Position numbers and translations under genes: made by a program. This document shows positions 51,588 through 60,123 of a DNA stretch of 64,000 nucleotides, one piece after another. The stretch covers positions 124,001 to 188,000 of the forward strand of contig DAORJK010000002.1 in NCBI GenBank assembly GCA_035438985.1, read 5' to 3'. The first letter of the stretch is position 1; every line of letters begins with the position of its first letter. The notes under the pieces were generated by a model, which saw only the letters and a list, made by a program, of their open reading frames with translations, was not told where the DNA came from and made no database searches. The DNA is from UBA4408 sp002389785 (GTDB lineage: Bacteria; Bacteroidota; Bacteroidia; UBA4408).

Positions 51588-52649
51588 ATGAAGAATTCAA
51601 ATTTTAAGCGAAAACCATCCACAGTACGCATTTTAAAAGAGGAAAAAAAGAAGAAAAAAATAAATTGGGATAAAATTATTTACCTCACTATTCTTGTTTT
51701 CATAGTTGGATCATTAAGCATGTTTGTTTTTAACCGCCTCTATTATGTGAATGGTAGTGGACAGGTTCTTTTTCAAAAACTGGACATTCGTTTCGTGAGC
51801 GATGTGCAAATTGTAAAAATTAATGTGCACGAAGGGGATAGTGTTAGCGTAGGAGATTCCTTATTTACTTACGTGGATCAGAATAATGCATCCGGACATT
51901 TAATTCAAAGCCGAAGAACCGAACTGGGTGCCAACTCGCAATACGCAATGGAAAAAGAGCGTCTTGAGACCCAACAAAAAATTGAGCTAAAAAGAATTCA
52001 AACTCAGGAAGCTCAAACAATGTTAGACCATTATACTGAACAACTCAATCAATTGAAAAAGCAAGTTTATTTAGATGTAGTTTCAGTTGATAAATTAACA
52101 CCTTATATAAAAAATATCAATGAACTTAAAGCGCAAATTGCATCGTCGCAGCGTGAAATTCAAACTTTGCAAAGTTCACTGTTTCACCTGAATAAATTTG
52201 CAGCCGGTTCAGACAGCACACGAATGAATGACTCAATTCACAATTCAAATCAACCTATTGAAATTGTACAATATTCGCCAATCAACGGAACCATCTCTCA
52301 AATCTTTAAGGAAGAGTACGAAGTATCGCTCAAAACCGATATTATTATGACACTTCGTAAAACTTCGAATCCATTTATTAAAGCTTATTTCGATCAGGAA
52401 TACATTAAATACCTGCACGAAGGAACCAAAGTTGAAATTAAATTTCCGGATGGTAAATCAAGTACCGGGCTAATTAAGCGCTTATATTTTGATACTTATG
52501 AGTTGCCGGATGAGCTGAAAAATAAAACCGAACCCTTACAGCGTAGTTTAACTTGCGATATAATGCCCGCTGATCCGGTTGAAGCTGAAAAGTGGAAAGG
52601 TTTTCAAAAAATGGATGTAGAGGTTAAAGTGAAACGCAATTCGTTTTAA
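51588..52649 (+). CDS. HlyD-like periplasmic adaptor (membrane fusion) protein
   Basis: A 353-residue protein with a highly basic cytoplasmic N-terminus (1-27) and one membrane helix (about 28-49). A lipoyl-like half-motif (Val-Lys-Ile-Asn-Val-His-Glu-Gly-Asp-Ser-Val) sits near residue 75. A coiled-coil hairpin of about 90 residues is rich in Gln, Glu and Lys. The second lipoyl half is Tyr-Ser-Pro-Ile-Asn-Gly-Thr-Ile, followed by a beta-barrel domain (Ala-Tyr-Phe-Asp-Gln-Glu, then Val-Glu-Ile-Lys-Phe-Pro-Asp-Gly). This is the architecture of adaptors that bridge inner-membrane transporters and TolC channels, as Alg44 does for alginate. It follows the TolC-like gene by 46 bp. Confidence 0.88.
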   Translation: MKNSNFKRKPSTVRILKEEKKKKKINWDKIIYLTILVFIVGSLSMFVFNRLYYVNGSGQVLFQKLDIRFVSDVQIVKINVHEGDSVSVGDSLFTYVDQNNASGHLIQSRRTELGANSQYAMEKERLETQQKIELKRIQTQEAQTMLDHYTEQLNQLKKQVYLDVVSVDKLTPYIKNINELKAQIASSQREIQTLQSSLFHLNKFAAGSDSTRMNDSIHNSNQPIEIVQYSPINGTISQIFKEEYEVSLKTDIIMTLRKTSNPFIKAYFDQEYIKYLHEGTKVEIKFPDGKSSTGLIKRLYFDTYELPDELKNKTEPLQRSLTCDIMPADPVEAEKWKGFQKMDVEVKVKRNSF

Positions 52650-52797
52650 CCCAACACAATCGTGTTTAATTTTAAACGAACCAAACGAAACCGATAGAGC
52701 CTGAAAGGTAAAAGCAAGTAAGCATTTCCAATTGATCGACTAAAATTTACATTAACTATAGGAGCAAGGGATTAGATTCCCTATCAAAAAAGAAAAA

Positions 52798-54210
52798 ATG
52801 AAAACTCACATCAGCACGATAAAATACGAAGAATTGGATTTTTGTTATTTCAAAGACAACGAAAGCATTGATGTGCGTGGTATTATCGAATTTAATGCTG
52901 TAATTATTAACTGCAGCGATAAAGTACTTGCCAATCACGCTATTCATAAAATTCGCTCCAATAATAATGAAGCTGTTTACCTGAAGCCTATATTCATTTA
53001 CAATAAAGTTGATTATGTAGATGCGATAATGAACGAGCTTGTGGATGGTGTAATATATAGTTTAGAGCAGTTGGGAAATGCAGCTGACATAGCCCGTAAA
53101 ATTATTTTAAAATCAAGAGATCTAGTGGAAGTAAGCTATGTATCATTTGAAACTTATGTAATTACAAAATCGCTTCGCTATCTTTATTCACGCAGTAAAA
53201 ATACCCTCGAACCCATTACCTACCGTAGTTCAAAAATTGGCTATTATTTTCCTTCCTTAAGTTCCAACTATGAATCAAACGACGAAAATAAAGTACTAGA
53301 TGTACTTAAAATTGCCGAAGATGAAGGATTGCTGGTTGGAGAATTTTGCGAAAATATTTATTTGTGTAACAATTGTTTCGACGGATTTTTGAATTACCGC
53401 GAAGTATGTCCTGAATGTGGTTCTTCTAATTTAAATTCAGAAGATTTAATTCACCATTTTCCTTGTGCCTATATTGGTCCGGCTTCGGATTTTACCAACG
53501 AGTTTAACTCTTACGACATGCAATGCCCTAAATGTAGTAAGGTATTAAAACACATTGGAGTAGATTACGATAAGCCTTCAGTTATATTTACCTGTCGCAA
53601 ATGCAACAGTACATTTCAAGACGTTGTAATTAAAGCTAAATGCACCAGTTGTTCAACCGATACAGATGTAGAATACCTTGCTCCGCGCGAAATAAAAAAA
53701 TATACATTAACGCCAAAAGGCAAGTATGCTGCAATTTCCGGTGTGGCCAATACCAAAACAGATATGACGCGTATGCCTGGAACGGTTGATAAAGCTACGT
53801 TTGATGTGATGTTACAATATGAAATTGAACGTATGAAAGTTGCCGACATTGACAGCAACATTGCTTTCTTACACCTTTCAAATTCTAAGGAGCTGTATAC
53901 CATGATTGGAAAGGACGCTCGCACCAATTTATTGACCGACTTGGTTCAAGTTACTCGAAACAGCATTCGTCCAAGCGATATTATTTCATTCGACAGCTCC
54001 TCAACCCTGCTGTTTTCAATGAACGAATCTAACCACAAGGAGGCAGAAAAAGTGGTAGAAAAAATCGCCAAGCTCATTATTCAACTCATTAAGGATAACT
54101 TTAAAAATTTTGAAGCTAAAGTGGTGTATAAAGTGCATGCTCTTGATACGCACCTAAGTTACCAAGAACAGTTAAAATTACTTCTTGCCGACATTGTAAA
54201 GCATGATTAG
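52798..54210 (+). CDS. TackOD1 zinc-ribbon protein with degenerate GGDEF domain
   Basis: A 470-residue cytoplasmic protein. Residues 1-110 resemble a pseudo-receiver (Ala-Val-Ile-Ile-Asn-Cys ... Pro-Ile-Phe-Ile-Tyr ... Val-Asp-Gly-Val-Ile) without phospho-acceptor motifs. Residues about 145-300 match the TackOD1 domain as I remember it, with metal-binding pairs Cys190/Cys193, a Cys-Pro-Glu-Cys pair near 207, Cys243/Cys246, Cys266/Cys269 and Cys282/Cys285. The typical His-His-Phe-Pro-Cys-Ala and Val-Asp-Tyr-Asp-Lys-Pro are present. Residues about 330-470 follow the GGDEF fold (Asn-Leu-Leu-Thr-Asp-Leu, Arg-Pro-Ser-Asp-Ile-Ile-Ser-Phe), but the GGDEF loop reads Ser-Phe-Asp-Ser-Ser, so catalysis is not expected. 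It overlaps the GT2 start by 8 bp. A PelD-like regulatory role is inferred. Confidence 0.8.
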   Translation: MKTHISTIKYEELDFCYFKDNESIDVRGIIEFNAVIINCSDKVLANHAIHKIRSNNNEAVYLKPIFIYNKVDYVDAIMNELVDGVIYSLEQLGNAADIARKIILKSRDLVEVSYVSFETYVITKSLRYLYSRSKNTLEPITYRSSKIGYYFPSLSSNYESNDENKVLDVLKIAEDEGLLVGEFCENIYLCNNCFDGFLNYREVCPECGSSNLNSEDLIHHFPCAYIGPASDFTNEFNSYDMQCPKCSKVLKHIGVDYDKPSVIFTCRKCNSTFQDVVIKAKCTSCSTDTDVEYLAPREIKKYTLTPKGKYAAISGVANTKTDMTRMPGTVDKATFDVMLQYEIERMKVADIDSNIAFLHLSNSKELYTMIGKDARTNLLTDLVQVTRNSIRPSDIISFDSSSTLLFSMNESNHKEAEKVVEKIAKLIIQLIKDNFKNFEAKVVYKVHALDTHLSYQEQLKLLLADIVKHD

Positions 54211-55507
54211 TCTCGACGAATTTATTAACTATTGGGAAGGCGTTGGATTTGCAAAATTCCTGCGCCTTTTTTGGTATTATTTTCTGGTGGAAGCACCGCG
54301 CTACATTATTATGGATTTTGTGGTGCTCATGTTTTATTTTGTAAACAAGCGATTAAAACGTAAAAAGTGGGCCGAAGCCAGACGCCAATTTTTTGAAGAA
54401 AGACCTTTGGTATCGGTTATTATTCCCGGTAAAAATGAAGGTAAGCACATTTATAAATTAGCGCGATCACTCAACGAGCAAACCTATAAAAATTTTGAGC
54501 TCATTATTGTTGACGATGGCTCAGATGACGATACACCCATTATTTGTAAGGATCTTCAAAAGCACGGATTTATTGATTTGTTTTTACGTAACGATGTGCG
54601 CGGTGGTAAAGCATCAGCAGCCAATCTTGCACTACGCTATACGAAAGGAAAATACATCATTCACTTTGATGCCGATTGTTCGTTTAACCGCGATGCCATT
54701 GAAAATGTACTTGTCCCATTTTATTACAATCCCAAAATTGGTGCGGTAGGTGGAAATTTAGAAGTGCGCAATACCGATGAAAGTTTAGCCACAACGCTTC
54801 AAACTATCGAGTACATGAAGTCGATTACAACAGGACGTATTGTTACTTCGCACTTAGGAATATATGCAATTATTTCGGGTGCCTTTGGCGCTTTTAGAAA
54901 AGATATTTTAGACCAGGTAAACGGATGGGACATTGGCCCCGGACTAGATGGCGATATAACCATGAAGATTCGAAAAAAAGGTTATAAAATTCACTTTGAA
55001 CCTACTGCTACCGGCCTTACAAGTGTACCGCGGAATTTTTCAATTTTAGCCAAACAACGCTTGCGTTGGGATAAATCAATTGTACGGTTCAGAGTACGCA
55101 AACACCGAGATGTGTTTTTACCTTCCGAAAGTTTTCGACTCAGCAATTTTATATCATCTGGCGAAAATATTTTATTTAATGTGATATTAAATTTTCACTG
55201 GTATTTGTATGGCTTAGATATTATTTTCAATTATTCACAAATGCTTTTGTATATATTTTTGATGAATCAATTGATGTATTCAACCAGCAATTACCTGCAA
55301 TTTTTTATGGCACTCACCGTGGTTGAAAAGCCACGTACCAAACTAAAATTACTGTTGTATATTCCTCTAATGGCTTTGTACAATGGCTATTTTTTGCGTA
55401 TCGTTCGAACCATTGCACACACACGCGAATTGCTTTTCCGATCTTCGTACAACGATCCTTGGAATCCGCCAAAATCAAGTAATCAAGCGCGTCGCCTCAA
55501 GATCTAA
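54203..55507 (+). CDS. Processive family-2 glycosyltransferase (QxxRW type)
   Basis: A 434-residue membrane enzyme. One N-terminal membrane segment (about 33-48) precedes the GT-A catalytic domain: Val-Ser-Val-Ile-Ile-Pro-Gly-Lys-Asn-Glu at 70-79, Val-Asp-Asp-Gly-Ser at 103-107, Asp-Ala-Asp at 156-158, the acceptor-site Leu-Asp-Gly-Asp-Ile-Thr at 248-253 and Gln-Arg-Leu-Arg-Trp at 285-289. Two or three C-terminal hydrophobic segments follow (about 320-350 and 375-400). These motifs define processive synthases of polysaccharides such as hyaluronan, chitin oligomers, PNAG and cellulose; the sugar cannot be read from sequence. The gene overlaps the TackOD1/GGDEF gene, arguing for joint assembly at the inner membrane. 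Confidence 0.93.
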   Translation: MISLDEFINYWEGVGFAKFLRLFWYYFLVEAPRYIIMDFVVLMFYFVNKRLKRKKWAEARRQFFEERPLVSVIIPGKNEGKHIYKLARSLNEQTYKNFELIIVDDGSDDDTPIICKDLQKHGFIDLFLRNDVRGGKASAANLALRYTKGKYIIHFDADCSFNRDAIENVLVPFYYNPKIGAVGGNLEVRNTDESLATTLQTIEYMKSITTGRIVTSHLGIYAIISGAFGAFRKDILDQVNGWDIGPGLDGDITMKIRKKGYKIHFEPTATGLTSVPRNFSILAKQRLRWDKSIVRFRVRKHRDVFLPSESFRLSNFISSGENILFNVILNFHWYLYGLDIIFNYSQMLLYIFLMNQLMYSTSNYLQFFMALTVVEKPRTKLKLLLYIPLMALYNGYFLRIVRTIAHTRELLFRSSYNDPWNPPKSSNQARRLKI

Positions 55508-55530
55508 TCAAAATTTCAACCCATAAATTT

Positions 55531-56478
55531 ATGGAATTGTTCTCTGCAAAAAATATTGAAAAGCGCTATGCCGCTCATGTAGCGCTCGACGATGTAAGTA
55601 TTACCGTTCATAAAAATACTGTATTTGGTTTGCTTGGACCCAATGGTGCTGGTAAAACTTCTTTGATACGCATCATCAACCAAATTACTGCGCCCGATAA
55701 GGGAGAGCTTTTTTTTGAAGGTAAGAAAATGACTGATTTCAATGTGGCACAAATTGGATATTTGCCCGAAGAAAGAGGCTTGTATCGAAAGATGGAGGTT
55801 GGCGAACAAGTACTATACCTGGCGCAATTAAAAGGTATGAGCCGAAGAGAAGCAACGTTGAAATTAAAATATTGGTTCGAAAAATTTGAAATTCAAGCCT
55901 GGTGGAATAAAAAAATTGAAGAACTTTCGAAAGGCATGCAGCAAAAAGTGCAGTTCATTGTAACTGTTTTGCATGAACCTAGTTTGCTTATTTTGGATGA
56001 ACCATTTAGTGGATTTGATCCAATTAATGCCAATCTTATTAAAAATGAAATTTTAGAATTAAAAGCAAAAGGAAGCACCATAATTTTAAGTACTCACAAT
56101 ATGTCATCGGTGGAAGAATTATGCGATGAAATTGCACTAATAAATCGTTCCAAAAAAATACTCGAAGGTGCAGTAAAAGATATTCGAAAAGCCAATGCTA
56201 CCAATACTTATTTAATAAAATTTAAAGGAAATATGATTGCCTTTACAAATGCATTGTGGGCTGGTTTCGAATTGATTCAAAAATCGCAAGAAGCCGACCA
56301 ATGCACGGCTACCGTTAAACTCCTTAACAATGCTACTCCCAACGATGTGCTTGCAACTATTTTGCCTCATGTTCAGGTAATTTCTTTCAACGAAGTAATC
56401 CCATCCATGAACGATATTTTTATTTCAAAAGTAAAGAACCAAGTAAATCTTTCAACGGTTGCCAGATTAACCGAATAA
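55531..56478 (+). CDS. ABC transporter ATP-binding protein (DUF4162 type)
   Basis: A 315-residue ATPase. Walker A is Gly-Pro-Asn-Gly-Ala-Gly-Lys-Thr at 36-43. The signature is the variant Leu-Ser-Lys-Gly-Met-Gln-Gln-Lys, followed by Walker B Leu-Leu-Ile-Leu-Asp-Glu-Pro-Phe-Ser-Gly-Phe-Asp-Pro and the switch His in Leu-Ser-Thr-His-Asn-Met. The C-terminal 95 residues are the DUF4162 extension found in Nat-type export ATPases. A membrane permease normally follows; here an intergenic gap and an Nfu gene follow. It starts 23 bp after the GT2 gene and may belong to the EPS operon or act with a permease encoded elsewhere. Confidence 0.9.
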   Translation: MELFSAKNIEKRYAAHVALDDVSITVHKNTVFGLLGPNGAGKTSLIRIINQITAPDKGELFFEGKKMTDFNVAQIGYLPEERGLYRKMEVGEQVLYLAQLKGMSRREATLKLKYWFEKFEIQAWWNKKIEELSKGMQQKVQFIVTVLHEPSLLILDEPFSGFDPINANLIKNEILELKAKGSTIILSTHNMSSVEELCDEIALINRSKKILEGAVKDIRKANATNTYLIKFKGNMIAFTNALWAGFELIQKSQEADQCTATVKLLNNATPNDVLATILPHVQVISFNEVIPSMNDIFISKVKNQVNLSTVARLTE

Positions 56479-56882
56479 AGTGTTCTTATTTTCTAACTAA
56501 CATTTCTCGCCTATGTAAACGTTTGTTATGCTTCCTATAATAGCTATTAATTAATAATTACAGATGCTTTTTAGGAATTCGTAAAAACATGTTTACCCAT
56601 AGTTTTATCGTTGCCATGACAGTCATCAAAATTGTGACTTATCGTTAAAACACGTTGGTTCAATTGTGCACCTTTTAGTATCAACCTAAACTTGCATTTT
56701 TCCGCTTAATAGGAGTTAATACAATACATCCCAAAGCAACTTAAAACCTAAAATTGGTTGATTAGCATTAGGTTGCAATGTCTTAAATTACGGAAGTAAA
56801 CGAAGGCATCCTAGCGCAATAAAATTTAATTGAAGCTGAACAAATTTTCTTATTTTTACTGCAACTATTAACCGCTTTTAAC
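56479..56882. other. 404-bp intergenic region before the nfu-kor genes
   Basis: No gene seen; all frames are broken. It contains a 7-bp inverted repeat AACCTAA / TTAGGTT (56745-56751 with 56768-56774), with overlapping GCAAC / GTTGC arms that could form an alternative pairing. TATTTTTA around 56850 is one mismatch from TAnnTTTG and is a possible promoter for the Nfu gene. Confidence 0.4.
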
Positions 56883-57149
56883 GTGATAAACGACCACACA
56901 ATTATTACTAAAATACAAGAAGCTTTAAATCAAATACGCCCTTATTTGGAAGCAGATGGAGGCGATGTGACGTTTATAGAATTGAGCGACGATTATGTTG
57001 CAAAAGTGCAATTGCACGGTGCTTGCCGCGATTGTAACATGAGCATCATGACCCTAAAAGCAGGAATAGAAGAAAGTATAAAACGAGCAGTTCCCGAAGT
57101 TAAATCTGTTGAAGCGATTAGTCAACACCAAGCACAGCCTGTTGCCTAA
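56883..57149 (+). CDS. NifU C-terminal-like (Nfu) Fe-S scaffold protein
   Basis: An 88-residue protein starting at GTG. It covers one Nfu domain: Arg-Pro-Tyr-Leu-Glu-Ala-Asp-Gly-Gly-Asp-Val (19-29), Val-Gln-Leu-His-Gly-Ala-Cys (42-48) and the cluster-binding Cys48-x-x-Cys51 pair, then Met-Thr-Leu-Lys-Ala-Gly-Ile-Glu. Nfu proteins carry or deliver 4Fe-4S clusters to target enzymes. The next two genes encode KorAB, whose beta subunit needs a 4Fe-4S cluster, so local delivery is plausible. The stop is 39 bp before the korA start. Confidence 0.93.
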   Translation: MINDHTIITKIQEALNQIRPYLEADGGDVTFIELSDDYVAKVQLHGACRDCNMSIMTLKAGIEESIKRAVPEVKSVEAISQHQAQPVA

Positions 57150-57188
57150 TGCTTATAAATATGTATCACAGTTATTTTTTACTTGTAT

Positions 57189-59036
57189 ATGAGTACAACC
57201 TTAGAAACTAAAAAAAATGTAGCCATTATGTTTGCCGGCGACTCCGGTGATGGTATTCAGTTAACCGGTACTCAATTTACCGATACCGCAGCTTTGTTGG
57301 GAAATGATATTAGCACTTTTCCAAATTTTCCGGCCGAAATTCGCGCCCCACAAGGTACATTAGCCGGTGTATCCGGATACCAATTGCACTTTGGAAGTGT
57401 CGAAATTTTTACTCCGGGTGATGGTTGTGATGTGTTGGTAGTTATGAATGCCGCTGCATTAAAGGCTAACCTAAAAGGTTTGCACACCGGAGGAATCATT
57501 ATTGCGAATACCGATGGCTTTGATATTAAGAATCTGAAACTTGCTAAATATCCCGATGGTGTAAATCCGCTGAAGGATGGTTCGCTCGAAAAATTTAAAG
57601 TATACGAAATTGACGTTACTAAAATGACGCGAACTGCCTTGGCTGATTCTGGGATGGGAACCAAAGAAATTGATCGAAGCAAAAATATGTTTGTGTTAGG
57701 CTTTATCTATTGGATGTATAACAGAGACATGTCGAACAGCATTGCTTTTCTTCAAGAAAAATTTAAAAAACGTCCCGACTTAATTGAAGCCAATTTAAAA
57801 GTATTAAAAGCAGGTTACAACTACGGTGAAACTACTGAAACATTTAATGCTCGCTACGAAGTGAAAGCAGCTAAAATGCAAAAAGGAGAATACCGAAATA
57901 TTATGGGAAACCAGGCTGCTGCGCTTGGTTTAATTGCAGCCGCCAACAAATCAAATTTGAGCTTGTTTTACGGAACCTATCCAATTACTCCGGCTTCTGA
58001 TATATTGCACGAGTTAGCAAAGTATAAGAATTTTGGAATAAGAACTTTTCAAGCCGAAGACGAAATTGCTGCTGTGTGCTCAACCATAGGAGCTTCCTTT
58101 GGAGGAAGTTTAGGTGTTACTGCATCTTCAGGACCCGGAATAGCTTTAAAAGGAGAAGCAATTGGCTTGGCTACCATGCTCGAAATTCCACTCGTAATTT
58201 GCAATATTCAACGAGGTGGACCCTCAACCGGTTTGCCTACCAAAACTGAGCAAGCCGACTTATTACAGGCCATGTACGGCCGAAACGGAGAAGGACCCGT
58301 TGCCATTATTTCGGCAAGTACTCCTAGCGATTGCTTCGATACTGCCTATGAAGCATGCCGTATTGCAGTTGAACACATGACTCCGGTTTTCTTTTTGAGT
58401 GATGGATACATTGCAAATGGTTCTGAACCTTGGATTTTTCCAAGTGCCAAAGATTTGAAACCGATTAAAGTTGACTACGCTAAAGCGCGCAATCCGGAAG
58501 ACGCAAAATTTTTACCATACAAGCGCGATGAAAAATTAGTACGGCCATGGGCAATACCCGGAACCAAAGGCTTAGAGCATAGAGTAGGAGGTATTGAAAA
58601 AGAAAACGAAACCGGAAATATTTCCTATGACCCGGATAATCATGAATTGATGGTGAATTTACGCGCTCAAAAAATTGAACGCATTGCCGACTATATTCCG
58701 TTACAACAAATTGACAATGGTCCGGCAAAAGGTAAATTGTTAATTCTTGGATGGGGATCAACCTACGGCTCTATAAAAACTGCAGTAATTGAAGCATTGT
58801 CGGAGGGCTATGAAGTAGCACATGCCCATGTGCGTTACCTCAATCCGTTCCCCAAAAATTTAGGTCAAATTTTGTCGAATTACGATACAGTGTTAATGCC
58901 CGAAATTAATAGCGGACAATTGATAAAAATGGTACGCGATAAATATTTAATACCGGCAATCGGCTTCAATAAAGTAAAGGGAATGCCTTTTACCAGTACC
59001 GAAATAAAAAATAAAATTGTTGAACTACTAAAATAA
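57189..59036 (+). CDS. korA: 2-oxoacid:ferredoxin oxidoreductase, alpha-gamma fused subunit
   Basis: A 615-residue protein; the ATG at 57189 is preferred to a TTG two codons earlier. The N-terminal gamma-type domain has Phe-Ala-Gly-Asp-Ser-Gly-Asp-Gly-Ile-Gln at 16-25 and Phe-Pro-Ala-Glu-Ile-Arg-Ala-Pro-Gln-Gly. The alpha domain from about residue 235 has Gly-Asn-Gln-Ala-Ala-Ala-Leu-Gly, Tyr-Pro-Ile-Thr-Pro-Ala-Ser, Ala-Glu-Asp-Glu-Ile-Ala-Ala and Thr-Ser-Ser-Gly-Pro-Gly-type segments. This fused form pairs with a separate beta subunit to decarboxylate 2-oxoglutarate (or a related 2-oxoacid) to an acyl-CoA with reduced ferredoxin. Confidence 0.93.
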   Translation: MSTTLETKKNVAIMFAGDSGDGIQLTGTQFTDTAALLGNDISTFPNFPAEIRAPQGTLAGVSGYQLHFGSVEIFTPGDGCDVLVVMNAAALKANLKGLHTGGIIIANTDGFDIKNLKLAKYPDGVNPLKDGSLEKFKVYEIDVTKMTRTALADSGMGTKEIDRSKNMFVLGFIYWMYNRDMSNSIAFLQEKFKKRPDLIEANLKVLKAGYNYGETTETFNARYEVKAAKMQKGEYRNIMGNQAAALGLIAAANKSNLSLFYGTYPITPASDILHELAKYKNFGIRTFQAEDEIAAVCSTIGASFGGSLGVTASSGPGIALKGEAIGLATMLEIPLVICNIQRGGPSTGLPTKTEQADLLQAMYGRNGEGPVAIISASTPSDCFDTAYEACRIAVEHMTPVFFLSDGYIANGSEPWIFPSAKDLKPIKVDYAKARNPEDAKFLPYKRDEKLVRPWAIPGTKGLEHRVGGIEKENETGNISYDPDNHELMVNLRAQKIERIADYIPLQQIDNGPAKGKLLILGWGSTYGSIKTAVIEALSEGYEVAHAHVRYLNPFPKNLGQILSNYDTVLMPEINSGQLIKMVRDKYLIPAIGFNKVKGMPFTSTEIKNKIVELLK

Positions 59037-59097
59037 ATTTAAACTATGTAGCACTTAGTTTAATGCAAGTGATACAGCTAAAATTTACAATCAACTT

Positions 59098-60123
59098 ATG
59101 GAAACACAACAAGCAGCGTTAAGCGCAAAAGATTTTGTAACCGATCAGGATGTTCGTTGGTGCCCCGGTTGCGGCGATTATTCAATTTTGAAACAAGTTC
59201 AAACCGTATTACCTGATTTAGGTATTCCGCGCGAAAACATTGTTTTTGTTTCGGGTATCGGATGTTCTTCGCGGTTTCCGTACTATATGGAAACGTTTGG
59301 AATGCACAGTATACATGGACGTGCGACTGCAGTAGCAAGTGGTTTAAAAGCTACCCGACCTGAATTGAGCGTATGGATTGTGAGTGGAGATGGCGATAGC
59401 ATGAGCATCGGCGGAAATCATTTGATTCATTTGCTACGCCGTAATTTTGATGTGAACCTGTTAATTTTCAACAACGAAATTTATGGTTTAACAAAAGGAC
59501 AATATTCTCCTGCTTCTCCTGAAGGAAAAATTACCAAATCATCGCCCATGGGAAGTATTGACCATCCTTTTAATCCCGCTGCTTTAGCACTTGGGGCTGA
59601 TGCTACCTTTTTTGCACGCAGCATGGATCGAGATCCTATTCATTTGCGCGAAATTTTAAAGCGCAGCAATGCACATAAAGGTTCTTCTGTTGTTGAAATT
59701 TATCAAAACTGTAACGTGTTTAATGACGGGGCTTTTGAAGTTTTTACTGAAAAAGGAACGAAGAAAATGGAAACACTTTTTGTTGAAACAGGGAAGCCTT
59801 TGTTGTTCGGAGAAGGACAAAACAAGGGAATTAAATTGGATGGATTTACACCAAGAGTGGTAGACTTAACCTCGGGTGAAAGTGCAAATGACTTGTGGAT
59901 ACACGATGAAAGAGACCGTGTTAAAGCACAAATTTTATCACGCTTTTTTGATGATCCTAAAAAAGAAAATCATTTACCACGTCCTTTTGGTATTTTTTAT
60001 CAGGAAGATCGATTCTGTTATGAGGATGCTTTGAATGCACAAATAGAAGATGCTGTAAAAGCTAAAGGCAAAGGTGATTTAGATGCCTTGTTGCGCGGTA
60101 AAAATACCTGGTCGATCAATTAA
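59098..60123 (+). CDS. korB: 2-oxoacid:ferredoxin oxidoreductase, beta subunit
   Basis: A 341-residue protein 61 bp after korA. Trp-Cys-Pro-Gly-Cys-Gly-Asp at 21-27 supplies two of the 4Fe-4S ligands, and Gly-Ile-Gly-Cys-Ser-Ser-Arg-Phe a further Cys. The thiamine-diphosphate motif runs from Gly-Asp-Gly-Asp-Ser to Phe-Asn-Asn-Glu-Ile-Tyr-Gly-Leu-Thr-Lys-Gly-Gln. A His-Gly-Arg-Ala segment and a later Asn-Cys-Asn-Val-Phe-Asn-Asp complete the family pattern. It forms the catalytic core of the 2-oxoacid oxidoreductase with KorA. The typical substrate is 2-oxoglutarate; branched 2-oxoacids are an alternative. Confidence 0.95.
   Translation: METQQAALSAKDFVTDQDVRWCPGCGDYSILKQVQTVLPDLGIPRENIVFVSGIGCSSRFPYYMETFGMHSIHGRATAVASGLKATRPELSVWIVSGDGDSMSIGGNHLIHLLRRNFDVNLLIFNNEIYGLTKGQYSPASPEGKITKSSPMGSIDHPFNPAALALGADATFFARSMDRDPIHLREILKRSNAHKGSSVVEIYQNCNVFNDGAFEVFTEKGTKKMETLFVETGKPLLFGEGQNKGIKLDGFTPRVVDLTSGESANDLWIHDERDRVKAQILSRFFDDPKKENHLPRPFGIFYQEDRFCYEDALNAQIEDAVKAKGKGDLDALLRGKNTWSIN

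Noticed and set aside
57272..57682. 136-codon minus-strand open frame inside korA
   Set aside because: Antisense to a conserved korA domain; composition is that of a shadow frame, with no promoter or partner.
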